Below are positions 1 through 8,896 of a stretch of 64,000 bases of DNA, one piece after another. Made by a program: the position numbers and the translations under genes. Source of the stretch: an uncultured Isosphaeraceae bacterium (GTDB taxonomy: Bacteria; Planctomycetota; Planctomycetia; Isosphaerales; Isosphaeraceae). The notes below the pieces were generated by a model, which saw nothing but the letters and a program-made list of their open reading frames with translations, did not search any database and had not been told where the DNA came from. The stretch covers positions 124,001 to 188,000 of the forward strand of contig CAMFLR010000004.1 of NCBI GenBank assembly GCA_945957605.1. Reading direction: 5' to 3'. Every line of letters starts with the position of its first letter. The first letter of the stretch is position 1.

Positions 1-1
1 C

Positions 2-3000
2 GAAATTGAAATGACGCCCGAAGAGTACCGGGCAATGCAGCCGTCGCCTCCAGCAGGTATGCCGGGTAGCCCGGCGCAAGCAGCTCCACCAAGAAAAAGG
101 GGCGATCGCGATATCGAGCGAAATCTTTTTGGCGTCGAGTTCCCCTGGGCGCAAGGGACTCTCAAGTCGGGAGGCCTGACGCTTGAAAAAGCTGCGCTTC
201 GTTATGCCGGCAATGCGTCCTACCTGGCGTCGGCCTTCGGGCTGAAGCGTTCGCTGTATGTTGAGCTCGATGGGGCGACGAAGTCGGACCTTCATTCTCT
301 CCGATCGCTGGCGTTTCAGAGTGGGGCGCTCGACGCAACGAAATCACGCGAGGCGCTTGCCTTTGAATTGTTCCGCAAAGCCGGCGTCCCCGCGCCCCGT
401 ACAGCACTCGCCGAAGTTACGCTCACCGTACCTGGCGAGCGTAACAAGGCGTTGCTTGGCGTTTATACACTCGTCGAGCCTTTCGATGCGTCGTTCTTGA
501 AGAACCATTTCGGGGTCGATAAGGGATTGCTTCTCCGACCGCAAGGGCTTCGTGGACTCGACTACCTTGGCGATGACTGGTCGAAATACCGTGCGAATTA
601 TCGTCCGGCCGTCGAACCATCATCGGAAAATGCACAACGGTTTATCGCATTCGTCAAACTTGTGCAGCAAGCAGGCGACGAGCAGTTTCAGAAGGAGATT
701 GGTCAGTATCTTGATGTCGACCGATTTTTGCGCTTCATGGCGATGCAGTCGTTCCTCGCGAATGCCGATGGCTTTTTCACTCTTGCATACAACTATGCGA
801 TAGTCCTCGATCCCAAAATCGGGAGATTTGTCTTCATTCCCGGCGATCAGGAATTGTCGTTTGCGAACTTCTTGATGATGGGTTCGGCCGAGCAATTGAT
901 GGATATGAGCATCGACCATCCCTACGGTGGTCAGAATCGCCTGGCCGATCGATTGCTCGCAATACCATCGGTCCGGGACACTCAGAAGAAAATTCTCAAG
1001 GAGCTGGCTGCGACGGTTTTCGTCAAAGAGCGACTTCTGGAACAAATCACCGCGCTTGAACGGACAACGAAGCCGATCCTTGAGCGTGAACTGGCGGCGC
1101 GAGCCGAACGCGGCGAACCACCCGCGGGATTCGGCCCGCCAGGCACTCCCTCCGCTCCCGATCTCCGCACCTTTGTCGAGAAGCGACTCGCTTCGATTGC
1201 CGATCAGCTCGCGGGCAAGAAGTCGGGATATCGGCCACAGTTCAACTTCGCGCCACCGCGTGCAAATTTGCCGCCAACTCCGATCGACGATCGCACGATT
1301 GGGGACGTTGTGAAGGCGCCGGAGGGCTTCAAGGTAAGCCTGTTCGCCGCGCCACCGAAGGTGGGTTATCCCGTGGCTATCAGCGTCGCGCCCGACGGCG
1401 CTGTGTTCGTAGCTGTTGACGAGCAAGGTTCGCTCGGGCGAACGGCGGGCGGCGGGCGCGTGGTCCGATGCATCGACGAAAACGGCGACGGCAAGGCTGA
1501 CCGAGTCAGCATTTTCGCCCGAATGGAGCATCCTCGCGGAGTGATTGCCCAGGACGGAGAGGTCTGGGTTTTGCACCCGCCGATTTTGAGCCGGTACGAA
1601 GACGACGATGGCGATGGCGTGGCCGACCATGAAGAAACGCTCGTCACCGGCCTGACGACCCGCCTACTTGACGAACGCGGAGGCGATCATACGACCAATG
1701 GGATTCGCATGGGCGTCGACGGCTGGATTTACATCGCTGTAGGCGATTATGGGTTTCACAAAGCTACTGGTAAGGACGGCACCACCATCTCCCAGCGCGG
1801 TGGTGGAATTCTCCGCGTTCGCCCCGATGGAACCGGCCTCGAAGTTTTCGCCACTGGCCTGCGCAATCCATTCGCAGTCGCCATTGACCCGTTCATGAAC
1901 ATTTTTACGCGAGATAACACAAACGACGGCGCCGGCTGGGATGAGCGTGTAAGTCACATTTTGCAGACGGCCGATTATGGCTACCCGTTGCGATTCACGC
2001 GATTTACCGATGAGATCATGACGCCATTGAGGGCATACGGGCAGGGGGGCGGTACGGGTGCACTTTTCATTCAGGACGATCGCTGGCCCCAAGCCTATCG
2101 TGGCGCGTTGCTCACGGGTGACTGGGGCCGCAATGAGGTGTATCGCCATGAATTGACGCCATCGGGTGCATCGTTTCGCGCAAGCTCCGACGTCTTTCTC
2201 ACAATGCCCAGACCGACGGGCATGGACATGGGACCAGACGGACGGCTCTATGTCGCAAGCTGGCGCGGCGGCGAGGCGAGCGTACATGTCGGTCCCGACG
2301 TTGGCTTCATCGCTTGCATCACACCGCCTGGCTGGAAGTCGTCGCCGCACCGAGACTTTGAACAAATGACGCTCGGTGAACTCACAACCGCACTTTGCAG
2401 CAAGAGAGCGGTCGAAAGCTTTGACGCCCAGCGCGAGATTATCCGGCGAGGCGGATCGCCTCGATTGACGATGACGCTCTCGCGGCTCGCCGCCGATCCC
2501 ACAAGACCGCTGAACGGACGCGTCGCAGCCATGCTCGCTCTCAAACAACTCAACGGTACGCGTTCTCACGAATTGATGCGGCGCCTTCTCTGGGACGACA
2601 CGATTCGCGAATTTGCCCTGCGAGCGCTTGCTGGCCGCAAGAATCAGCTAGGCGGTTTGGAGAGTGATCTATTCATTCGAGCACTTTCCGATCGATCCCC
2701 ACGCGTTCGCGCCCAGGCACTGATCGCGCTCGGCCGTCTGGGACGAGCCGACGTCGCTTCGCAAATTATCCCATTGACTGACCTGGAGAGCCTTCAGAGC
2801 AAACCGTCGAATGTGCCCACGCACGCGCAGGCGGATCCGAATCGGGCAATTCCTCATCTTTCCTATCGAACGCTCGTCGAGTTGCACGCGGTTGAGGCTT
2901 GTGTTGATGCAATCGACGGTCCACACCGCGCCGGCGCGCTTCGTGCGCTAAAGTCGATGTATGATGCTGCGGCTGTCGAAGGGCTGATCAAAAAACTGGG

Positions 3001-3814
3001 ATCGATGCGCGATGCCAACGCGCGACGAGACGTCCTCGCCACTTTGGTGCGTCTCTACCACAAAGAGGCGGAATACGACGGCAGTTGGTGGGGCATTCGG
3101 CCCGATACCGCGGGGCCGTATTACGACCCGCGCGAGTGGGAGTGCAGCAAACGGATTGCGACTGTGCTTCAGGCAGCCCTGCAGGATGGCGATGTCGAGA
3201 CCAAGCAGTTTCTTCGCGACCAACTCGCACTGCATCGAGTTCGGCTTCCAGGCATCTCGGCCGACACGAAGGTCAATGTGCACGCGGCCGAAGACGAGCC
3301 TCGCGTCGTGCTCGCAAAGGCAGATCCGAAGAATCCCAATCAGATCGGAAATATGACCTACGAGGCGGTTGCCCAGGCAGTCCTCAACACAAAAGGTAAC
3401 GCGGATCGGGGCAAGACGGTTTTCACGACCCAGTCGTGTCGCGCCTGCCATACCGATGCCGATGGCCAGATGCCAAAAGGGCCACATCTGGTTGATATCG
3501 GTAAACGGTACAGCTACGGCGAACTGGTCGAATCAATCCTCAAACCGAACACAAAGATTGCCCAAGGCTACGAAGCGTATAACTTCGCGATGAGCGACGG
3601 CCGCGTCTTCTCCGGGTTCGTCGTCAGCGAAGGGCCAGCCTCTGTTCAAATTCGCGATGCCTCCGGATCGCTTCGCGAATTGAAGCGTTCAGAGATCGAC
3701 CAACGTCGCCGCAATGAAACCTCGACCATGCCCGAAGGACTTGCCGCCACGCTCTCGGCCGAACAATTCGCCGATCTTGTTGCCTATCTCCAATCATTGG
3801 CGCCAACGAAATGA
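2..3814 (+). CDS. CotH-domain / PVC-type dehydrogenase / haem-binding fusion protein (5' truncated)
   Basis: The frame is open to the left window edge and there is no signal peptide at the first ATG (position 11), so the true start is probably upstream. Counting from that ATG, residues about 35-350 resemble the CotH kinase-like spore coat domain (FPWAQG, YAGNASY and REALAFELFRKAGVPAPRT-type motifs). Residues about 435-770 form a beta-propeller of the membrane-bound dehydrogenase type found in Pirellula/Verrucomicrobium, with Ca-loop-like DENGDGKAD and DDDGDGVAD stretches. Residues about 780-1050 are helical, HEAT-like. The C-terminus carries a cytochrome c-like domain with CRACH at about 1143-1147. 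By family knowledge this is a periplasmic or surface redox/sugar dehydrogenase-like protein; substrate unknown. The CotH fusion is the unusual part. The EF-hand gene follows 85 bp downstream on the same strand. Confidence 0.85.
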   Translation, partial: EIEMTPEEYRAMQPSPPAGMPGSPAQAAPPRKRGDRDIERNLFGVEFPWAQGTLKSGGLTLEKAALRYAGNASYLASAFGLKRSLYVELDGATKSDLHSLRSLAFQSGALDATKSREALAFELFRKAGVPAPRTALAEVTLTVPGERNKALLGVYTLVEPFDASFLKNHFGVDKGLLLRPQGLRGLDYLGDDWSKYRANYRPAVEPSSENAQRFIAFVKLVQQAGDEQFQKEIGQYLDVDRFLRFMAMQSFLANADGFFTLAYNYAIVLDPKIGRFVFIPGDQELSFANFLMMGSAEQLMDMSIDHPYGGQNRLADRLLAIPSVRDTQKKILKELAATVFVKERLLEQITALERTTKPILERELAARAERGEPPAGFGPPGTPSAPDLRTFVEKRLASIADQLAGKKSGYRPQFNFAPPRANLPPTPIDDRTIGDVVKAPEGFKVSLFAAPPKVGYPVAISVAPDGAVFVAVDEQGSLGRTAGGGRVVRCIDENGDGKADRVSIFARMEHPRGVIAQDGEVWVLHPPILSRYEDDDGDGVADHEETLVTGLTTRLLDERGGDHTTNGIRMGVDGWIYIAVGDYGFHKATGKDGTTISQRGGGILRVRPDGTGLEVFATGLRNPFAVAIDPFMNIFTRDNTNDGAGWDERVSHILQTADYGYPLRFTRFTDEIMTPLRAYGQGGGTGALFIQDDRWPQAYRGALLTGDWGRNEVYRHELTPSGASFRASSDVFLTMPRPTGMDMGPDGRLYVASWRGGEASVHVGPDVGFIACITPPGWKSSPHRDFEQMTLGELTTALCSKRAVESFDAQREIIRRGGSPRLTMTLSRLAADPTRPLNGRVAAMLALKQLNGTRSHELMRRLLWDDTIREFALRALAGRKNQLGGLESDLFIRALSDRSPRVRAQALIALGRLGRADVASQIIPLTDLESLQSKPSNVPTHAQADPNRAIPHLSYRTLVELHAVEACVDAIDGPHRAGALRALKSMYDAAAVEGLIKKLGSMRDANARRDVLATLVRLYHKEAEYDGSWWGIRPDTAGPYYDPREWECSKRIATVLQAALQDGDVETKQFLRDQLALHRVRLPGISADTKVNVHAAEDEPRVVLAKADPKNPNQIGNMTYEAVAQAVLNTKGNADRGKTVFTTQSCRACHTDADGQMPKGPHLVDIGKRYSYGELVESILKPNTKIAQGYEAYNFAMSDGRVFSGFVVSEGPASVQIRDASGSLRELKRSEIDQRRRNETSTMPEGLAATLSAEQFADLVAYLQSLAPTK

Positions 3815-3899
3815 TCGATACTCAAGGATGGGGATTATCTCGTGCTGAATCAGCACAGGTTGGACACCCGCTCATTGAGCGAATCGAAGGAGCTACTCG

Positions 3900-4457
3900 A
3901 TGAAGTTCCTCAGCGCAATTCTCGACGGCATGCTCGATCGCTCTCTCGATGAGTTGATCGGTGCAGTGGCCATCGCAGGCATCATCGCCCTTGTGGCGGC
4001 CGCCGTCTTCGCGATTGCAACGCGTAAAACTCCCACGACGCCAACTTTTGTCGGTAGCCTGGCGCTGGCTGCGGGCGTGATCAGCATGATCCTTGTCGCT
4101 GGATATCTCAAGTACGTCGAAAGCAGGGATAGCTCGCGTAACTTTGTTAACGGACCGAGAATGCCACCTTGGCCTGCCGGCGCAATGGCACGACCTCCCA
4201 TGCCTCCTTGGCCCATGCCGACGTCTGGCGTCCATTTTCTCATGAACATGGACGAGAATCACGACGGCAAAGTGAACACGGAAGAGGCGACGCGATTCAT
4301 CCGAGCGGCCGATAGCGATGGTGACGGATTCGCCAATCGCCAGGATATCGATCGGATGATTCAGGCGCGGTTTCCGCTGGCATTCAAATCGCCAATGCCG
4401 CCGATCGTACCACCTTCGCAACCAAAGGTTGAAAGTACGACCGAACCCGCCAAGTGA
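3900..4457 (+). CDS. EF-hand membrane protein
   Basis: A 185-residue protein. A good Shine-Dalgarno (GAAGGAG) lies 8 nt before the ATG. Two hydrophobic segments near residues 20-40 and 55-75 should anchor it in the membrane, followed by a Pro/Met-rich linker (PPMPPWPMP). Two EF-hand loops come next: DENHDGKVNTEE near residue 117 and DSDGDGFANRQD near residue 138, both with correctly spaced Asp/Asn/Gly ligands. This suggests a calcium-binding protein exposed on one face of a membrane. The tail is Pro-rich. It follows the CotH/cytochrome gene and may be co-transcribed with it. Specific role unknown. Confidence 0.8.
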   Translation: MKFLSAILDGMLDRSLDELIGAVAIAGIIALVAAAVFAIATRKTPTTPTFVGSLALAAGVISMILVAGYLKYVESRDSSRNFVNGPRMPPWPAGAMARPPMPPWPMPTSGVHFLMNMDENHDGKVNTEEATRFIRAADSDGDGFANRQDIDRMIQARFPLAFKSPMPPIVPPSQPKVESTTEPAK

Positions 4458-4604
4458 AGACTCAAGGCGAACGTTCGTCACGATGCGAATTCGCTGCACA
4501 CTGGAAATTGCCGCGATAACGCATTCGCATTTGACTCGCGGCTCGCGTATTCTGCTGAAGCCAGCACCAACCACGTCTCACACCGGGTCTGCGAGGCCAC
4601 ACGA

Positions 4605-6044
4605 ATGCGACGCACCATCATCGCGAGTTTGCTCGTCGGGATCGCTGTGCCCGCTGGGGCGCAAGATGCGAAATCGCCAACACAGGCACAAGTGGCGACG
4701 CAGCAAGACCACAAGCAGATGATGGACGCGCTCGGGATCAAGTCGCTGCGTTCGGGTGCGAATGGCATGAATCGCAACGCAGCCAATGCAGCGAATTACG
4801 ACGAGTCGAAGGTGCGTACTTTCACGCTTCCCGATCCGCTCGTGTGCAAAGATGGCACGAAGGTGACCTCGGCCGAACTCTGGTGGAACAAGCGCCGGCC
4901 GGAAATCGTAGAGGACTTTGAACGCGAAGTTTACGGGCGCGTGCCCAAGGATACGCCGAAGGTGAACTGGGAGGTTGTCGAGAAGAAGGAAGAAAAGGTC
5001 GGCGATATCGCGGCGATCACCAGACGACTGGTGGGGCATGTCGATAATTCGAGCCATCCTGAAATCAAAGTTGATATTCAGCTCACGCTTACGACGCCTG
5101 CGAATGCGCACGGACCTGTTCCCGTGATGATGGAATTTGGCTTCAGTTTCGGGCCGCGGCCTGGCGGAGCACCCGGCAAAGCCGCAACCAAGGGAGCCGG
5201 CGCAGATGCAAAATCGGCGACGAAGGGGGCCCCGCCGGGCTTCGGTTTCGGCGGACAAGGACCTACCTGGCAGCAACAGGTGCTCGCGAAAGGTTGGGGT
5301 TATGCGATCATCGTTCCCAACAGCATTCAGGCCGACAATGGTGCTGGGTTGACGAAAGGAATCATCGGCCTGTGCAATAAGGGCCAGCCGAGGAAGCCGG
5401 AAGATTGGGGATCGCTTCGCGCGTGGGCCTGGGGAGCAAGCCGCGCACTCGACTATTTCGAGACGGAGCCGACGGTCGACGCGAAGCAGGTTGGGATCGA
5501 AGGGCTTTCGCGCTACGGCAAAGCCGCGCTGGTTACGATGGCATTCGACCAACGGTTCGCGATCGGCTTCATCGGATCGTCTGGTGAAGGAGGTGCCAAA
5601 CTGCACCGTCGCAATTTTGGCGAGTTGGTCGAGAATCTCACGAGTTCAGGCGAATACCACTGGATGGCGGGTAACTTCCTGAAATACGGCGGCCCGCAAA
5701 CGCCCGACGACTTGCCGGTCGATGCACACGAACTGATTGCGCTTTGCGCCCCACGCCCGACGTTCATCAGCTACGGTGCGTCATCAGGGCCGGGGGCGGA
5801 GGGGCAGTGGGTTGACCAGCGTGGCAGTTTTCAGGCGGCAGTCGCAGCGGGGCCTGTTTACAAACTGCTGGGCAAGAAAGACCTGGGAACCTCGGATTTC
5901 CCTGAAGTTGAAACGGGCATCGTCGCGGGAGAATTGGCGTTTCGTCAGCATCGCGGCGGACATACCACCGGTCCCAACTGGCCGACATTTCTGATGTTTG
6001 CTGATCGTTACATCAAAACGAGCGAAGCCAAGCGCGAGAAGTGA
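4605..6044 (+). CDS. Secreted glucuronoyl-esterase-like (CE15) alpha/beta hydrolase
   Basis: A 479-residue protein with a signal peptide at residues 1-19 (ends PAGAQ). The alpha/beta-hydrolase core shows the nucleophile elbow G-L-S302-R-Y-G and a C-terminal catalytic His in GGHTTGPNWP (His453), the arrangement of carbohydrate esterase family 15 and related acetylxylan esterase-like proteins. A low-complexity Gly/Ala/Lys insert near residues 185-215 separates N-terminal strands from the catalytic part. By family, CE15 enzymes cleave the ester between glucuronoxylan and lignin; planctomycetes carry many divergent members, so the substrate here is open. GAGG lies about 10 nt before the ATG. It converges with the DUF4272 gene across a hairpin. 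Confidence 0.8.
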   Translation: MRRTIIASLLVGIAVPAGAQDAKSPTQAQVATQQDHKQMMDALGIKSLRSGANGMNRNAANAANYDESKVRTFTLPDPLVCKDGTKVTSAELWWNKRRPEIVEDFEREVYGRVPKDTPKVNWEVVEKKEEKVGDIAAITRRLVGHVDNSSHPEIKVDIQLTLTTPANAHGPVPVMMEFGFSFGPRPGGAPGKAATKGAGADAKSATKGAPPGFGFGGQGPTWQQQVLAKGWGYAIIVPNSIQADNGAGLTKGIIGLCNKGQPRKPEDWGSLRAWAWGASRALDYFETEPTVDAKQVGIEGLSRYGKAALVTMAFDQRFAIGFIGSSGEGGAKLHRRNFGELVENLTSSGEYHWMAGNFLKYGGPQTPDDLPVDAHELIALCAPRPTFISYGASSGPGAEGQWVDQRGSFQAAVAAGPVYKLLGKKDLGTSDFPEVETGIVAGELAFRQHRGGHTTGPNWPTFLMFADRYIKTSEAKREK

Positions 6045-6060
6045 ATCCACAAACAGCAGA

Positions 6061-6106
6061 TTGGCGGCATCGCGTGCGTAACCGATCGTTCGCACGCGAA
6101 CGCCAA
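6061..6106. terminator. Bidirectional hairpin between convergent genes
   Basis: Arms TTGGCG (6061-6066) and CGCCAA (6101-6106) enclose CGCGTGCG (6071-6078) and CGCACGCG (6091-6098). This gives 14 paired bases with a small internal bulge and a 12-nt loop. It lies exactly between two convergent stop codons (6044 and 6133). There is no U-tract, so termination is inferred from position and structure. Confidence 0.6.
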
Positions 6107-6132
6107 GCGAGCCGCACGCAACAATGCCACAA

Positions 6133-7401
6133 TCACGTCGCCACGCTCGCTTCAGAGTAGTCTTCCGGCCCTTCCCATAACCAGTTCACAGCTTGATGAC
6201 GCTCATGGGCCGCACTGTGTGCGGATGAGAAAACATCGGCGGAAGCCTTGTCGAGTCGCTTACGATTGAGAGCCAAATCCCCTTTCACAAGCGGCAGGCC
6301 ATTGAGGTCGAGGGGACCAAACCAGCAGGTTTTGGCGAAATCCGCAAAGTCCATCACTTGCGGCCTGAGACGGAAATTACGCAGTCGCCAATGAAGGGCG
6401 AAGAGTCGGCTGCGCAAGGTGCCGATCTCCTCGCGAGCGCGAAGCACGGGCGAGGCCAATAACTTCGCAGCCGCTTCGGCATCGAACAATCCGAGGTTTT
6501 TCCAGAGGGGATTCATATTGACGAGTTGATCATGCGGTGGGATCTCGGACTTGCGAAGTGCCCACGCCAGAACAACTAGCCCTTCGAGCCGCCAAGTTGA
6601 CACGATCTGCTGTCTCGGTTCGAGACGGCCCAACGGGCACTGGAGAACCTCCGACTCATCGGGGCCGAATTCATCGTCAATCTTGATGTCTTGAACCCAG
6701 GTCAGAAGGTCCTTGTACGTCGACTGCGACTTTTTGCTCTTCGCATCCTGTTCGAGGATTCCTCGCGCGGTGACGGCTGTTAATGCGAGTGCCCGACGCG
6801 CAACCCGTTCGGCAGTTGGCGCCGCCAACTTGTTTTCCTCGTCGTCGACAGCCCCTGGCCGCGACTTCTCGTGCATTGCCGCCCCCATCGGTTCTTCAGC
6901 AGAAACCGCTGCAATCACACGGGGCCAGACTGCATCCTCGTCTTGCTTTCCGTTAGCTCCGACAAGTACGCGCCCGCCCGCATCTCGAAGCGCTGATGGG
7001 GTGAATAGAACGCCATCGAGTAGTTCCGCGACGGCGAATAGGACTTCAAGTCGAGGATCGCCTTCAGGATCAAATTCCGGCTCAAATTGGGTTCCAAGAG
7101 AAAACTTGAACGTGGTGGTGAGCATGAGGACGAAAGATTTTCTTTCCGTCTCCGGAAATCGCGAGAAGTAACCTCGCATCCCGTTCATTTGGGACGACCA
7201 GTTCGGCTCGGAATAGTAGTCTGGGTCGTGAGTAAACGTCAGCGTGCGCCGGGCTTTCCCTGTTCCGAACGGAACGACTGCATTCCGCCAGTTGTCATCC
7301 GAGCCGTCGACTTCGACGTCTGGAACGAGTTCGCGGAGCCGACGAGCAACGCCGGCGGGGTCGGCGATTCGTGTAAAAAGCGTTATCGGTTCCAAGGCCA
7401 T
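6133..7401 (-). CDS. DUF4272 domain-containing protein
   Basis: A 422-residue soluble protein with no signal peptide or membrane segment. The central and C-terminal part (about residues 190-400) matches what I know of DUF4272: the RVARRALALTAVTARGILEQ helix, then TWRLEGLVVLAWAL and an R-S-R-L-F-ALHWRLRNFRL segment. The N-terminal 180 residues are an alpha/beta region of unknown type that may measure or bind something. DUF4272 proteins have no established function. The gene stands alone on the minus strand between two convergent or divergent plus-strand genes. The start is the first in-frame ATG and lacks a strong Shine-Dalgarno, so it is moderately sure. Confidence 0.7.
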   Translation of the reverse strand: MALEPITLFTRIADPAGVARRLRELVPDVEVDGSDDNWRNAVVPFGTGKARRTLTFTHDPDYYSEPNWSSQMNGMRGYFSRFPETERKSFVLMLTTTFKFSLGTQFEPEFDPEGDPRLEVLFAVAELLDGVLFTPSALRDAGGRVLVGANGKQDEDAVWPRVIAAVSAEEPMGAAMHEKSRPGAVDDEENKLAAPTAERVARRALALTAVTARGILEQDAKSKKSQSTYKDLLTWVQDIKIDDEFGPDESEVLQCPLGRLEPRQQIVSTWRLEGLVVLAWALRKSEIPPHDQLVNMNPLWKNLGLFDAEAAAKLLASPVLRAREEIGTLRSRLFALHWRLRNFRLRPQVMDFADFAKTCWFGPLDLNGLPLVKGDLALNRKRLDKASADVFSSAHSAAHERHQAVNWLWEGPEDYSEASVAT

Positions 7402-7627
7402 GGCAGAACTCGTCGTTAGGGATGAGTTAACGGGCGAAGCGGATCATCCCGCTGGTTTCACCAACTGTGTCTTATCGCGAGTCGAGCGCGATTTCCAATT
7501 GCACGTCATGTTGAAAGACAATTTCGATTGCCAAGGTTGCTAATGAACTTCCTTTTCGTCCGTTTAACCTTGAGAAGGCTTATTTCGGCCGACGTTTCCG
7601 CGGCCTTGGCACGCTCGGGAGGCGAAC

Positions 7628-8797
7628 ATGCGTCAATTCGGTTTCGCACTGGTCGGTATTATGCTGCTGGCTTCGTCGGCGTGGGCGCAGCACGATCCGG
7701 CCGAGAAGGTGAAGGACGTCGCCGGCGCAAAGCCAACCATTGAACTTGTTTTTGTGATCGATACAACCTCGTCGATGGGTGGCTTGATCGAAGGAGCGAA
7801 GCAAAAGGTCTGGGGCATCGTCAACGAGGTGATGAAGTCGCCCTCGAAGCCGGAGGTTCGGATGGGGCTCGTCGCGTTTCGCGATCACGGCGATGCTTAT
7901 GTGACGAATGTTTTGCCGATCACGCGCGACCTCGACAAGGTTTATTCGACGCTCATGGCGTATGCCGCAGTGGGCGGAGGCGACGCGCCCGAGGATGTTC
8001 GCCAGGCGCTTTGTGATGGCGTTCGCAAAGCGGGCTGGGCCGAGCGATCACCCAATGTCGCCCAGATTCTCTTTCTCGTCGGCGATGCGCCGCCGCATAA
8101 CGATTACAGCGACGAGCCCGACACGATTGCATCGGCATCTGAGGCTGTGAAGAAGGGAATCATCGTCAATACGATTCAGTGCGGCAACATGCAGGGCACC
8201 GACACCGCGTGGAAAGCAATCGCTCGCGCGGGTGAAGGCGAGTATTTTGCGATCGCACAGAACGGCGGTGTCGTTGCGGTCGCCACGCCTTTTGATGCTG
8301 AACTGGCGAAGCTTGGCGCGAAGGTCGGCAGCACTTACATGGCCTTTGGCGGTGGTATGGCCGGCCCAGCCGCTGCCGAGTTCCGCAGGCAAAAAGCGGG
8401 TATGCAGGCTCGCCTGGAAGCGTCGGTAACGGCTGCCGCTCCCAAGGCCGCGGCCGCCGATCGTGCCTACAACAAAGCAATCAATGCCGCAGCGTATGAC
8501 GATAGCGACCTTGTGCAGGCAGTTGAAAACGGCAAGGTCAAGCTCGAATCGATCAAGACCGAAGAGTTGCCGGATGAGCTTCAGAAGCTCACGCCCGAAG
8601 CCCGGCAAAAGATGGTCGACGAGAAGATCGCCGAGCGCAAGAAGATCCGCGAACAGATCGTCGAGCTGTCGAAGAAGCGAGACGCCTATATCGCTGAGGT
8701 GCAAAAGAAGCAGGCCGATGCGAGCAAGTCGGGATTTGACTCAGCAGTGAGCGATGCACTCAAGGCCCAGATTTCTCGTAGGGTGGTCAAGCCATAA
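7628..8797 (+). CDS. Secreted von Willebrand factor A domain protein
   Basis: A 389-residue protein. GGGAGG precedes the ATG by about 7 nt. Residues 1-20 form a signal peptide ending in SAWA. A VWA domain spans about residues 36-225, with the MIDAS start D45-T-T-S-S and a later RDHGDA segment and FLVGDAPPH strand. The remainder (about 240-389) is Ala/Lys/Glu-rich and strongly helical with a likely coiled coil (residues 320-370: RKKIREQIVELSKKRDAYIA region). It probably binds a protein ligand through a divalent metal outside the cytoplasm. It differs from the CoxE-like VWA at 26.3 kb, which is cytoplasmic. Partner unknown. Confidence 0.8.
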   Translation: MRQFGFALVGIMLLASSAWAQHDPAEKVKDVAGAKPTIELVFVIDTTSSMGGLIEGAKQKVWGIVNEVMKSPSKPEVRMGLVAFRDHGDAYVTNVLPITRDLDKVYSTLMAYAAVGGGDAPEDVRQALCDGVRKAGWAERSPNVAQILFLVGDAPPHNDYSDEPDTIASASEAVKKGIIVNTIQCGNMQGTDTAWKAIARAGEGEYFAIAQNGGVVAVATPFDAELAKLGAKVGSTYMAFGGGMAGPAAAEFRRQKAGMQARLEASVTAAAPKAAAADRAYNKAINAAAYDDSDLVQAVENGKVKLESIKTEELPDELQKLTPEARQKMVDEKIAERKKIREQIVELSKKRDAYIAEVQKKQADASKSGFDSAVSDALKAQISRRVVKP

Positions 8798-8817
8798 ACT
8801 ACTCGATCTCGAAACTC

Positions 8818-8861
8818 AAATGCAGAGCCGAAGCAACGGAATGCCTCGGCTCTGCATTTTT
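8818..8861 (+). terminator. Rho-independent terminator
   Basis: A perfect 14-bp stem: AAATGCAGAGCCGA (8818-8831) pairs with TCGGCTCTGCATTT (8846-8859), with a 14-nt loop and continuing T residues to 8861. It lies 20 bp after the VWA gene and just before the end of the convergent efflux gene. The flank on the other side is T-rich when read on the minus strand, so it may work in both directions. Confidence 0.85.
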
Positions 8862-8896
8862 GTCATCGCTCAGAATCATTACGTTCATAGGCCCGA

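Noticed and set aside
620-1630. A 336-codon open frame on the minus strand inside the CotH fusion gene
   Set aside because: It is antisense to a clearly conserved protein, has no recognisable domain and its composition is that of a GC-rich shadow frame.
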